Part shown: positions 1-10,711 of the stretch, one piece after another
Layout of the letters: each line of letters starts with the position of its first letter
Numbering within the stretch: position 1 is the stretch's first letter
From: Parasitella parasitica
Lineage: Eukaryota; Mucoromycota; Mucoromycetes; Mucorales; Mucoraceae
Length of the DNA: 39,052 nt
NCBI GenBank assembly: GCA_025201805.1
Contig: MU619377.1
Span: forward strand, 1-39,052
Direction: 5' to 3'
The notes under the pieces: model-generated
The model's input: the letters and a program-made list of their open reading frames with translations, nothing else
The model's database searches: none
What the model was told of the DNA's origin: nothing
Translations under genes and position numbers: made by a program

Positions 1-279
1 ATTGGTAATTCTTTGTATACAATGACAAGGAATAAGCTATTAATGTACAGTAGAACATGTAATAAACTTGGTATTACATACCAAGTTCAATGTTTAACCA
101 TGATGACAAATAGTGTTACAATAGATATAATCTAGTATAAAAAGATGGCATTTTCTTATCAATAAAGTCATTAGTTTTTGTGTCTGATTTTATTTCTATA
201 AAGGTATACATTTTTTTGAGCAGATCATATTTATATATCCTCTGCGCATAACATAAGATATAAGCTAGAGACGGCACCA

Positions 280-570
280 TTAGGATGGATGATGCTATAG
301 ACTGTTACTTATATCTCGACACGAGCCTTAGACATTTACTAGATTTAGTATATGCTACGAGCTGATGCTATATAAGATCTATGCTTCAGATGCGTATTCC
401 CAGTGTAGATACGCACTACAAGACATATACTTATATCCATGATACTAGCTACAGATACATCACGTACTACAGACTTGTACAATATGTACAATAATGCTAA
501 TAGATATGCTTATGACATGCTATAGACATGCTACATATGCCGATATATGCTAATAAGATGAATACCAAGT
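280..570. repeat. AT-rich stretch of degenerate short repeats
   Basis: This stretch is built from imperfect recurrences of words such as atgctata, agacatgct and gatatgct, most densely around 480-560. No reading frame stays open for long on either strand. It looks like a decayed low-complexity or minisatellite tract within the repeat-rich left end of the window. The unit length is too irregular to define a period by eye. Confidence 0.3.
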
Positions 571-785
571 GATATACACTCATATATGTACTATTAATAT
601 AAACTGGATTTGACTATACAAGAAATGATATACGCTTATGGATCGATATTAATAATCTTCGCATAGAAGATTGATCAGGGTACCTCGGGTAAAGTCTATC
701 TCCTCACTCAAATAGATTTAAGTTATTTTGAGTTTGCTGATATGTTGGTTAGCACAAAGTTAAGATGTTAGTTACGCAGTATTGT

Positions 786-1053
786 TGTAAATGTTAAATT
801 GCGAGAGTAGAACATTTATCCACAGTTTAAGTATATAAAGGCTCATCTACCTGGCCAGTAGATGAACTACAGCTTTATACACCTTGTTGTGTGCAAGTGT
901 CAAAGGGCGCAGCGTAATGTTATGTAAAATATGATTTGTATAAAGTAATAAGACTTTTCTGAATAAAACCAGATACAAAACTGAAGACTTTTATTGACAT
1001 AAGATATGATCTCTAGTTATACTAAAATATATCCCAATCAATGTTTATCTACA
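786..1053 (+). repeat. Candidate solo LTR (268 bp) with 4-bp flanking duplication
   Basis: The segment begins TGTA and ends TACA, as LTRs do (TG...CA), and is flanked by the direct repeat ttgt at 782-785 and 1054-1057. Inside it a TATA box (tatataaag, about 832-840) lies about 125 bp before an AATAAA signal (962-967), which is the U3-R-U5 order expected of an LTR. A hairpin catctac/gtagatg lies just after the TATA box. No gag-pol or second LTR is visible nearby, so if real it is a solo LTR. The short duplication could occur by chance. Confidence 0.35.
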
Positions 1054-1110
1054 TTGTTATGTCAAAAGTCTGATAAAATAAATCTGCCAAAGAATTAAAC
1101 TTTTATTCAT

Positions 1111-1130
1111 AATACATCTCTCGATGTATT
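1111..1130. other. Perfect 8-bp inverted repeat (hairpin)
   Basis: AATACATC and GATGTATT are separated by the 4-nt loop tctc, giving a perfect hairpin. It lies between the candidate LTR and the Helitron relic. It could be a terminator-like structure or a remnant of an element end. No function can be assigned. Confidence 0.4.
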
Positions 1131-1515
1131 ATATACACATTCATTACACTAGGGTTCTACTGTCTAGCTGCATAATGTAAATCATGGCTACCCATGATCT
1201 ACTGTAAGACCCTGGGATTGATCTGAGATCCTGATGTGTAGAGATCTTGCCATGTTATTGATATAACAATCCCTTCAAATGATACAAATGCGGACGCTCA
1301 ATCTGTTAGACAAAGCGACAAACCCCCCACACCTTAAGTCAGTGTTATGTGCCTCATTTCAGCAATTAGGGCATCCAGGAAGTACGCACAGTTCTTCCCT
1401 TAATAACAAGAAATAACCCAACAGGTCATCCAAGAGCAGCAAATGATTTTGCCACGCGAAATATTGCAAAAGATCCCGCAAGATTTCACACTGGAAGAGA
1501 TGACTGTGGCTGTAT

Positions 1516-3840
1516 GAGTGTGGAACCCTAATGTGGATGGTTGAGGGAGTCGAAAGATCATCTAATACTAACCTTGGATTTTAACTATGCTGTGCAAACA
1601 GCTCTTTCAAGCTTAAAACTCTTAAACCAACATCACCTTTAGTTGCTGATTTGCTAACAGGATCAACAAGCGAATGTAGGGAGTTCAGGAAAAATATAAG
1701 GTCATATATAACAGTGCATTGACTTTTGTTTCAATGGGAGCTGAGAAAAAAAACTAATCAGACTGCAAGAGAGTGATTTATCAGAAAAGTTCAAATAGAA
1801 ATTAATCAGGTAAAGATCCGTCTATTACATTCAAAAATAGAGGGTTTATATACTTTCTATGAACTGAGGTGTTGGGTTAAAAAGATAATAAAAACCAAAT
1901 GCTAACGAGATACGAAAACTTAAAGATACTTTATTTAAGATCGAAATTGCATCTGCTATTTATACTTTTTACAACTATATAAATTTATGGTGACTTATTT
2001 AGATTACTAATTGACAAGACTAATTCACAGTGACAATCTACTTGACAGGGTACGATATGAGGTTATACAGCAAGGGCTACATGTCTTTGATCTGACAGAG
2101 CCTTAACCTTTATCCTGGTGCTCAGATCTGTGTTACTTACAGGAATAACCTTCTTGATTTGAAACAGAGACTTTATTCTCCAATTTACACAAGCGTATCA
2201 CATCACTTCATTGGACAATCTTCAATCTTCAATTGAAGTACATTGCCATGATCTCCTGTTTATAATTATGGCAGATCATGAGGAAAGCGATGCGAAGATA
2301 AATGTTTTAGTAATGAGATCCGGGAGATAGGGTAGATTGTATCTATCCCAAATGTCATGTCATATTATTTTATGATCTTATGTTTTACTCTTCAGTATGA
2401 GTTTATATTATATTGACATCCGGTTTTAGAATTGATACATCAGAGAGCAAGAGATATTGAGAGAACAAGAAATTCGAGGTGGAGGTATATATACCTTTAA
2501 ATTGCACGTAAGTGCTTATCACTTAATGGGTAGCGGCCTACCTGCATCTGAAAAACGCCCAACATTCTCTTAGATTTAAATTCATGATGCCGATAATGAG
2601 TTGGACAATCGTCATACTCACGCGAGCCTTATTTCAAAAAAATAAATAAAATAAAATACATTGGAATTGATGCATGAGATAGATCCATTTGCAGAGCATT
2701 AAAAGTACATGTTCTTAATTGCTGATGAGATAGCAGACGAGCAGCAGATCAATAATGTGGAAATTCAGAGACTTCGCAACCTTAGGCTAATCTTCCGTGT
2801 GGATGGTACTCCCGATAGAAGGATGTATAACAGGCCAATGAGTACAGATGAGCTTGCTAATCAACTGCAAACTTTTACCAATTATCGTTTGCGTGTTGGT
2901 AATGATGAAGTTCCAGGATTCAGGTTTAACGGCAATGATTTTGCTCCTGCTGCTGACACCGATTATATTCCCATGTCACTGGATATGGTGATTCCTGGTA
3001 TCAACCTGTATTCTCTTATCGATAGCACACTCCCACTTTTGGGTAAAATGGGTGCTGATATTGTCGGTTTTCGCCTATTAATTGAAGGTTGAATCTCATC
3101 TCAATTCCAATATTGACACTGACATTCAAATGGAATTGTATAAAGACTTTTAGAAACCAGGACCAGAGCAATCCTGGCTTCCTTTTCAATCTTTAATAAA
3201 GACCCTACGTTCTCCGTGATATAATCGCTTGTAGTCTCTTTGTTTAATTGTCTTTGGAAATAATCGTTATTCATATAACTCTCAGATATGACATCCCGTC
3301 TCTGGGTAGACATGCTCACCTAACTCAGTTGTTACGACACCAATGAATGCCGATGTCCAGATTTTAAATGATATCATGGTTGCTCAAATTCCTGACCAAG
3401 AGATCATATATCGTAATACTGATAAATGTTCCCCCTGAGGTAACTCAATTACAATATCACCTAGAAATGATAAACAACATCGTCGTTGATGGTCTTCCTC
3501 CTCAGCTGCTGAAACTTAAACAGGATTGTGCTATCATCCTAATGAGAAACATTAGCCTATCTGCCGGTCTTTGTAATGGTTTATATTGATTATCAAGGCC
3601 CTTCTCCAAAATGTCCTTTCTGCAAGGATCATCTTAGGTTCCAAAATTGGTGATGTGGTCCTTATTCCGAAAACCTCTTTAAACTCACCTGATGAGTCCC
3701 CTATCAAACTTCCAAAGACATCAATTTTCCATTAGGCTTGCCTTTGCAATGTCTGTAAACAGGGCTCAAGGAGAAACTTTGCAAAAGGTGGATTTACACC
3801 TTCCAAAGCCTGTATTTTCTCATCTCTATAAAAGTTCTCA
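1516..3840 (+). pseudogene. Decayed Helitron (RepHel) transposase, N-terminal and helicase fragments
   Basis: Two ends of a Helitron replicase-helicase can be read through stops and frameshifts. At 1516-1744 the frame gives CGTLMW, then SSNTN, a stop, LCCAN, then VADLLTG, ECREFRKNIRSY and, after a frameshift, NSALTFVSMGA; this resembles the conserved block at the start of the Helitron_like_N domain. At 3338-3590 it reads TPMNADVQILNDIMVAQI, then GLPPQLLKLK...ILMRN...GLCNG, and at 3733-3840 RLAFAMSVNRAQGETLQKV; these match the C-terminal motifs of the PIF1-like Helitron helicase. The middle (about 1750-3300) is heavily decayed except for an open 127-codon frame at 2709-3092. The element is dead as it stands. 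Family assignment rests on recalled motifs, not an alignment. Confidence 0.75.
2709..3092 (+). CDS. Unrecognised 127-aa open frame inside the Helitron relic
   Basis: A 127-codon frame with an ATG start runs without a stop through a neighbourhood in which every other frame is broken. The product is hydrophilic at the N-terminus (ADEIADEQQINNVEIQRLR) and more hydrophobic at the C-terminus (IPMSLDMVIPGINLYSLID). I recognise no domain. It might be a less decayed part of the Helitron protein, a captured host fragment, or a chance frame. No intron signals or promoter decide the matter. Confidence 0.3.
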   Translation: MFLIADEIADEQQINNVEIQRLRNLRLIFRVDGTPDRRMYNRPMSTDELANQLQTFTNYRLRVGNDEVPGFRFNGNDFAPAADTDYIPMSLDMVIPGINLYSLIDSTLPLLGKMGADIVGFRLLIEG

Positions 3841-4024
3841 TAGAGCAATCTGAAGATGAGAAGCAAAAACAGATTCCATCCAACTACACGAGAAATGTCG
3901 TCTTTACTGAAGCATTTCTTTAAGGTATTTCATTCACAATTAAATGCTATCGAAGACTGGCAGCCTCACAGAGCGAGATGGACCCCGCGTATACGAAGGT
4001 CGGTTTTTACCGCGAAAACCACCA

Positions 4025-4047
4025 GAGTGGGCGGGGTGACCCAGCTC
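4025..4047 (+). other. GC-rich hairpin downstream of the Helitron helicase fragment
   Basis: GAGTGGG pairs with CCCA(G)CTC around an 8-nt loop, with one bulged G, inside a locally GC-rich patch (about 3960-4050) in an otherwise AT-rich region. It is followed by a T-run and AATAAA. Helitrons carry a short GC-rich hairpin close to their 3' end, so this may mark the right end of the relic. The canonical CTRR terminus right after the hairpin was not seen. Confidence 0.3.
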
Positions 4048-4254
4048 GTTTTTTAATAAAAAAAGAAATGCTGTAGATGTTGCTACTATTAACGAAAATT
4101 TATGCACCACAAATCAATAATTCAGCATTATACGCCGATATACTTTTTGTGCAGTTTATAAGCATGTGGAAAAATTTGTTTTATTGTGTCATATTATTGG
4201 GAAAAAAAAAAATCAAGTCCGTAGAAAGGGGGTATTCGCATAAAATACAAGTAA

Positions 4255-5440
4255 TTAGACAGTAGGAAAGTTTCTTCTATTCAATAATACTGCCTTGAAG
4301 CTACGGATGTCACTTTTTAATCCTGATACAGCAGGAGAATCAGTTGACGCGGTGCGCATATAATGACTAGGAGAGTAAGCTGAATAGGTGCTATCTGATG
4401 AAGGTGAAGTGACAACATTTCTAAAGCTGGTCAGTTCAGAGCGGAAATCACTATAAGTGTTGTTCTTCAGTACTGTTGAAATACGCTCACGAGAAATACC
4501 GATCAGTTTCTCAATCTTGTTAGACATGTCCGACTGATGCTTTACTAACGCATCCGCGACAGTTTTTTCGTCTCCCTGATCTATCAATGCATCCAAGTCA
4601 TCGTTTTCTGTATTGTAACTTTTGATGGATTTGAGTAGCCTCTCCGCAATATGTTTTCTCTGGTTGTATCGTGTGCGTTGGTATTCGGCGATACGATTGA
4701 AAATTGGTGCAATAAAGCGCTAGCCGAGTATTGCGATTAGAAGTATAGTTCTCCTTGTCTGTTCAGTCACTTACTCTTAAAATGCCAATAACACCGGCTG
4801 TTAGCCCAACAGCACCCATCCCTAAAACCACTGCCATTGCAAAGACCTTTTCAGCTGGAACAGGAAGATTAGCTGGCTGTGGGTAATATACCACTTGTGG
4901 TGCAGAATAAGTTGCATTTCTTGACGGTAAAACAGGTGCTAGATTTTGCTGTGCTAGTGCTGGAGGAGTCGTAGGGATCTTTATTAAAAAAAAAAAAAAA
5001 AAAAAAAAAATCAGATCAAAAAGGTATAACCCGGGCAGAAGACTTACATTGTTAGTTGCCGATGCTACAGCATTTGCTGCTACTGTCGTATTCTCGTCTT
5101 CTACACCGGCTCTTTTGAATGCTTCAGCGATTTCAGCTTGAGTGAGTCCCTTTTTTTGCAAGAATGCAACCTTTTTCGCTCTATCTGCTGAGCGTACGTT
5201 GGGTGAGGAAAGAAAGGACACTGCTGGTTTGATCATATCTTCGCGAATAGGAGCTGCGACATCTGCAGTAGCTGTTTCTGCGATAGCTGGTGAAGTTGTA
5301 GGGGGGACAGGCGCTGCAGTGGCCTGGGTATTGGGAGGAGCTACTGGTGTCGATTGGTCTAGCAAATTACTGAGACCATGAGATGCAGTTGTTGATGTGG
5401 AGGAAGATGACGATGACGATGACGATGACGAATCTGACAT
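4255..5440 (-). CDS. PEX14: Peroxin 14 (peroxisomal membrane docking protein)
   Basis: PEX14 is the peroxisomal membrane docking factor that receives cargo-loaded PEX5/PEX7 for matrix protein import. The model is complement(join(4255..4719, 4775..4978, 5048..5440)) and gives 353 aa. A Ser-rich start (residues 3-14) and a Pro/Ala-rich stretch precede the PEX14 N-terminal domain at about residues 65-113, with IREDMIKPAVSFL and KKVAFLQKKGLTQAEIAEAF as its hallmarks. A hydrophobic, Gly-containing segment at about 176-198 is the membrane anchor. The polar C-terminal part (200-353) fits the coiled-coil and flexible tail of the family. Introns are 55 and 69 nt. The second holds a 28-nt A run (plus strand), is a multiple of three and has no in-frame stop. 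The start codon is followed by upstream stops. Identification is secure; the exact splice sites are inferred. Confidence 0.9.
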
Positions 5441-5957
5441 GATCTAATACTTTGCACCGAATTTATAAAACGAATTGACAAAAAACGAATTGACAAAAAA
5501 CGAAAGAGTGTGTGTAAAAATAGAAAGAAAAAAAAATATAGATGTTGATTGTTTTTCAGTTTTCACATGCTGACTAAGTTTCAATGGTCAACATTCACCG
5601 CACGAATAATACGGCAAATGCACACAGGCAGGCATGTTGCTTTTTAAAAATAGCAGATTTGCTAATTGATGTCTTTTTCTTCCACTCAACCTGGTCTATG
5701 ACGAGTAGTTTGACATCGTTTCTCTTGCTTTTGAAACCGTAAAGACGAATATTTTGTTTTTGTTGCACTGGAATCGGATGATCAGGGGTACGAGCAGATT
5801 GAGATGATCCTGGATTTAGTCAAGGAGAATGCACAGTGATGTACTTGATGTCTAGTAATTCGATTTGAATTGCAGTGAATTACGATATTAATATTTATTA
5901 AAAAGTGTATAAGATTACAAAGTTAGTTTGTAGATAATTTAGAAGAAGAAGAAGAAG

Positions 5958-5997
<40 letters not shown>

Positions 5998-6082
5998 TAT
6001 AGAATACGTTGGTAAAATAAAGTATATATGGCACATAAAAATTACAATCAAAGAGGCTAATAGTAGCAGCGTGTCTCTCTGT
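5441..6082. other. Intergenic region between PEX14 and the RAB7 gene
   Basis: The region holds the PEX14 5' flank, including two exact 15-bp direct copies of cgaattgacaaaaaa (5471-5500) and the start of a third, and a long A run (about 5959-5995) preceded by GAA repeats just beyond the RAB7 stop codon. A short plus-strand frame at 5735-5839 (34 codons, containing ALESDDQGYEQIEMILDL) looks protein-like but has no start and no recognisable family. It may be a gene fragment or chance. Confidence 0.5.
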
Positions 6083-6940
6083 TTAGCAACAGAAGCCCCT
6101 CTTTACAGGTCTTGTGTCACTTGTCAACGTAAATGAATGGTTTTCATTCATATCCAATTCCATTTGAGGCACTTTTACCATTTTAGCTATTTGAGCGAAA
6201 GCCTTCTCTACATGATCTCCATTTTTCGCACTTGTTTCAAAACATGGAATATGCATCCTTTCACTGGAGTGAACTTCGGCCCAGGCTCGGGCTTGTCTTC
6301 TCGAAACCACTCGATCGTCAATGTCTATTTTGTTTCCAATCATGATAATGGGAAAATTCTTTGCTTCTTCTGCTGGTAATGACGACTGCTTCAAGAAATC
6401 TTCTCTCCATCGTTCTATAGTGGACATTGTTAATGACACAACGTTATTTTGATCCATCGTCATCGTAATCGTCATCGACTAACCTAGGTGCTGGAAAGAT
6501 AGAAAATTGTTGACATCGTACACTAGCACACAGGCATCTGCTCCTCGATAATATGCTACGCCCAAAGACTGGAATCTTTCTTGTCCTGCTGTGTCCCAGA
6601 TTTGAATGGTAGCTTTTTTACCGTCGTCTGTTTCGACTTCCTTGGTAATGAAATCGGCACCTAGTACATGTTGTTGTTGGTGTCTGACGCTGAGCACAAT
6701 GATTGGCTTGGCTTACCTATAGTCGCCTTGTATGCATTTGTAAATCGTTTGTGGATATACTATGTATGCAATGATTAATATTTTTTTTTCTCAGTGTGAT
6801 TTGCGTACAGCATTACTTGGTTACGGAGACTCGTCTAAAAATGTTAATTCAGGTGTAGCAAACATGACACAGAATGCAAATAATACCTTTCCTACACCAC
6901 CATCTCCAATCAATACAACTTTGAGTATATCTTTATGCAT
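6083..6940 (-). CDS. YPT7: RAB7/YPT7-type small GTPase
   Basis: This is a Rab GTPase of the RAB7 group, which directs late endosome and vacuole/lysosome fusion. The model is complement(join(6083..6414, 6484..6660, 6717..6759, 6817..6834, 6887..6940)), 207 aa, a normal Rab length. All nucleotide-binding motifs are present: P-loop GDGGVGKT (residues 12-19), effector region YKATIGADF with switch-I T37, WDTAGQE (60-66), NKID (125-128) and ETSAK (157-161). The protein ends in two cysteines, the double geranylgeranylation signal. Two of the introns split conserved motifs (the P-loop after K18 and the IGADF motif), which confirms those joins. The second exon is only 18 nt. The sequence around switch I ([13 protein letters not shown]) is closest to RAB7, but another late-endocytic Rab cannot be excluded without a tree. 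Confidence 0.9.
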
Positions 6941-7162
6941 GTATTTTATTTATTTTATTTATTTTGAATTTTTTTTACAAGACAAGAAAGAAGGAAGAAA
7001 AGAGAGAAAATTAGAAGCGAGACGGGGAAATAAAACTAGAAAATAACCGAAAAATACAGGTATACAAAGAGATCATGCCATAATATAGCAGGTGATCTTT
7101 TCGCTATGGGTTTATTATGCAAGCGTATTTCTGATAGGAAATAACGATTGCTACTATCATTA

Positions 7163-9052
7163 TTAATATTGTGGTTTATATACTTTATCGGGGGAGGTTA
7201 CGGTTGCCAAGGTGAAAGCAGATTCAGGTCCAAAAATAACGATGGTATCTGAATCTGTCATGATATGATCGTCTGCCACTGCATTCTTTTGTTGCTGGAT
7301 TAATTTTCGAGTGTCGCCAATAAAAAAGTAGGCAAATGGTATGAAGCAAAAGAAGAAAGCGCTGAGGATGACACAGAGCCAGAAAAATCCAATGCTGCTA
7401 TAGAGATAGCCTGCCAAGAGAGGCCCAACACACATCCCTACACCATAGGCTGCGTTGAATAGTGAATAGCTTCGAGCTATCCCGTCCGACGATTTGGAGT
7501 CACCATTCTCCTTGTCCACAACCTTTGCGATCTCTGGAAATATCGGTGCTTGACAACCGGCAATCGTAACACCGCCGAGGATGAGAAATGGTACAAGCAG
7601 CCAGAATGAACCTCGTTCTTGACTGGGAAAGCCGATCAATAGACAGGAAGGTGTTGCCAGCAACAATGAGACAAGCGCGACTATTTTAGTACCGTAGCGA
7701 TCGCAAAGTCGACCGCAAACAACGCTAGCAATGATGGACGGAACCATGTAGGCCAGAACAATTAGACTGCAGCCTGCTGCATCGAATTTCCATTCTTCGG
7801 CCAAACGCATCGATAAGGTTGGCTATACGACAGACATAAATAACAATACAATAATTTCATTCAATATTAAAATGTTACCTCAAATGCGCTCATGACAGTG
7901 GCTACAACCACAGTTAATGCAAGAGACACAATTAGTCTTGGTTGTTTTAGCAGCTGCGTCCATGTTACACGATTAGAGTTTGAGGTTGTTGCAAGATCAT
8001 CGTCATCCGCTTCGATGCATGGTTCTATTTCTGCGTCCTGGAACCATTCTTTGGGCGAGCTGGAGCGTTCAATGACAACTACTCGCATGAGAAGATCAAT
8101 GCCGCTGAGTATCATTGACGCTATAAACGGTGCTTGGTGGCCTAAATTACTAAATAACACTGATAACCAATAATATTAGTTTGATGCTGTGTAAAGTTTC
8201 TACTCAAAATGTATATATTTACATCCTATCAATAATAAAAATAGCGTTAATTTATCAGCATGCTGTGGTAACGTGTGCAGTAAGAATATACGTACCTCCA
8301 GCTGGCAAGCCAATCATCATTCCCAAAGGGTAGAATCCTACGAGTTTGCCCATCTGTCCACCTAGCTGGTCTTTAGGCCAATTGTCTACTATCAGACAGA
8401 GACACATAGTCCAGACGCAAGCATTAGATACGCCTTGGAAAAACCGGGCGGCCAGCAACATGGAAAAAGTAGTAGATAGCATGAACAGTAGATTGGCTGC
8501 AATGGACGAAACGGTACCCAGTAACATGGGAAGTCTTCTTTGCTTGATTTTATCTCCTAGCCATCCAAATATCGGTGATCCAGCTATATAAATGAATTCT
8601 GTAAGTAACTTTGAGCATGTATATAATGCATGTTCATAAATGACGCACCCAATAAACCTGCAGCATACAAAGCAACTAGGATGCCAGTATCTCTGGATGT
8701 TGCTTTGATGTTATCTGTGATTGCACTTGACTTGGAATAGTCTGTCCAGTCCGTATCAATGTTTCTGATACGGGCTACAATAAAAGGGGATAATGGGAAT
8801 AGGATAGAATGCACGAATGTCTATTTTTCAGCATGTCAAGTTAGTAGCTAGTATAGGAAGAGTGAATGACTTGGAACGTACGCTAGTAAAAAGGCCAATT
8901 GCAGCTGTCCAAAATAAAAAGAGCTTGCTTGATCTATATTTGAACAAGAATGGTCGTCTTTCTCTCTGTGTGGTTTCCAGCAGTGAAGGCACAACAGATG
9001 TGGTTGTGTCTGTTCTGATCGATAATGATACATGCGACTTGAGTGTTGTCAT
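7163..9052 (-). CDS. MFS transporter, vesicular-amine/DHA1-like
   Basis: A 523-aa major facilitator with 12 predicted membrane helices, probably a proton-coupled exporter. The model is complement(join(7163..7822, 7879..8159, 8296..8583, 8649..8820, 8882..9052)). The first helix (KLFLFWTAAIGLFTS) is joined by a 61-nt intron to FVHSILFPLSPF. The loop after helix 2 reads GWLGDKIKQRR, the MFS G-x-x-x-D-(R/K)-x-(G/x)-(R/K) signature, and a second copy, GRLCDRYGTK, follows helix 8. A central acidic loop (EADDDD) separates the halves, and the second half has AYGVGMCVGPLLAG. The general layout resembles fungal vesicular amine transporter-like proteins, but the substrate cannot be read from sequence. 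Start chosen as the ATG at 9052. Confidence 0.8.
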
Positions 9053-10711
9053 GTTCAAGAGAGATAAAGAAGAACGTTTTGTAAACAGCTCTAGGAAACC
9101 AAATGTAGCTTATATTTATAGGTGTGCTGCTGTTGCAAATTACAGGTATCTTGACAAAGGCAGGGAGGGGGGTGGTTAGCAAATGATGGCAGTATGGCAT
9201 GTTTTCTCAATGCAGGGGCGAGTCTTAAATGCTGTAATATAGTGGTATAGCTAACCTAAGCGAGCGAGAAAGGAAATAAATACGGACTCGATGAGCGCTT
9301 CTTGCGGGGGGTATTGGGCCATGGATGAAAGGATGATCAAAAGTGATTAGTATTTTGTCATGAGACGTAAACTTCTTTTAAACTGGTTATTTTGTCGTTT
9401 CCGCAGTAAAACCATGCCACGATTTTGAACAAGTTGATACATTCTACATACGATGCATGTTTGCAATGAACGATGTTGTGAATGGATTATTACTGCCCGA
9501 AACAGACCTGCGCATGACAAAGCGACCAGAGACTACAACACTGTATTAAAATGCTGGGTGGCGTTCAATTAATGAACTGGATTCCATATATACAAGTATC
9601 CAAGGGGCCATTTTACTTCCAAATGGAACCATTGTTTGCTAGAGCCGATCTCTATTACAGCTGATAGTGTCTCCTTTTCTTAGCATATGGCTGTTTGAGT
9701 TCTTTTTCATATGGCAAAAAAGAGTCGATTGGCTTTTTCTGCAATCCAATATATGCGGCGTCCTATAATTATCCAAACTGGTATCTCTACCCACGAGCTT
9801 TTTATATACAATTTTATATCTATACATATTCTACAAGCTGTTGGAGTGATTGATATGTCTCTTGGTTTAACCTTGAACACTTGTGATTATGATAAATGCT
9901 TGTGGTGTGATCTCAAGTATCTACTTTTGAGTATCTCAACAAAACGTCAGTCTCTATTGTTTTGTGCCGTACATCCTAATGTCAGGAAGTGTTTGTGCCA
10001 GAAAATCGGATACTGTAATTTGGCAATTTAGCATTTTCTTCTTTTAAGTAACGTTTATCTTGATCAGTATAGCAATTGTATTACAAGATGCACTGTTGTT
10101 ATTACAGGATATCTTAATTTACGTACAGCCGTGATACTTTTATAGTACAATCAAACGAGTGAATCAAGAAAACAAGGGGTTGGTGGATCGAAAAAAAAAA
10201 AAAAGAAAAGGTCCATTATGCTGTTATTCTGTAACTCGAGGTGCTATAGAATATAGTAGATGCTTTTTTTTTTTCAATAGAGTTCGCCCAAGTTGCTGTA
10301 AATTTCGATTGTTCTTTATTGTAAAACATCTTCTGCGTTCAATATTTATACACAAAGCCTTTCAAGTTGGCAATGTTTATATGTACATGGCAGCTGTTTG
10401 AGTAATACTGTTACGCAAAAAGGGCGTATGAAATTTTAGCTTGACTACACAAAATTATCTTGTTTCTGTTTGCTTCCCGAGTATATGCTGCTTATTATGA
10501 ATAGGGTCGACAAAAATGTGTTATGATCAACATTCCTCATTGAGCAGCCATGTTGAGTGTATATCTTGTAAACATCAACCACCGTCCATCATTATTTTTG
10601 ATGTCAGAAATTGAATACAAATTTTGAAATGGTTTTTGATGAATAAACTTATTAGTGTAATATCAATATAATCATATAAGATTTGAAGTAAACAAAGTTG
10701 AGCAAAAAAGT
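9053..10711. other. Gene-poor interval with one possible exon remnant
   Basis: No convincing complete gene is visible. At 9391-9406 a strong pyrimidine tract ending in CAG precedes a 47-codon open stretch (9409-9549) that reads DFEQVDTFYIRCMFAMND and later ETDLRMTKRPETTTLY before a stop. It has the look of a last exon or gene fragment, but no partner exon was found. The rest has short frames, A and T runs (10189-10205, 10264-10275) and no recognised motif. Confidence 0.4.

Noticed and set aside
8817-9179. 120-codon plus-strand frame as a gene
   Set aside because: It overlaps antisense the first exon of the MFS transporter, whose exon join is strongly supported.
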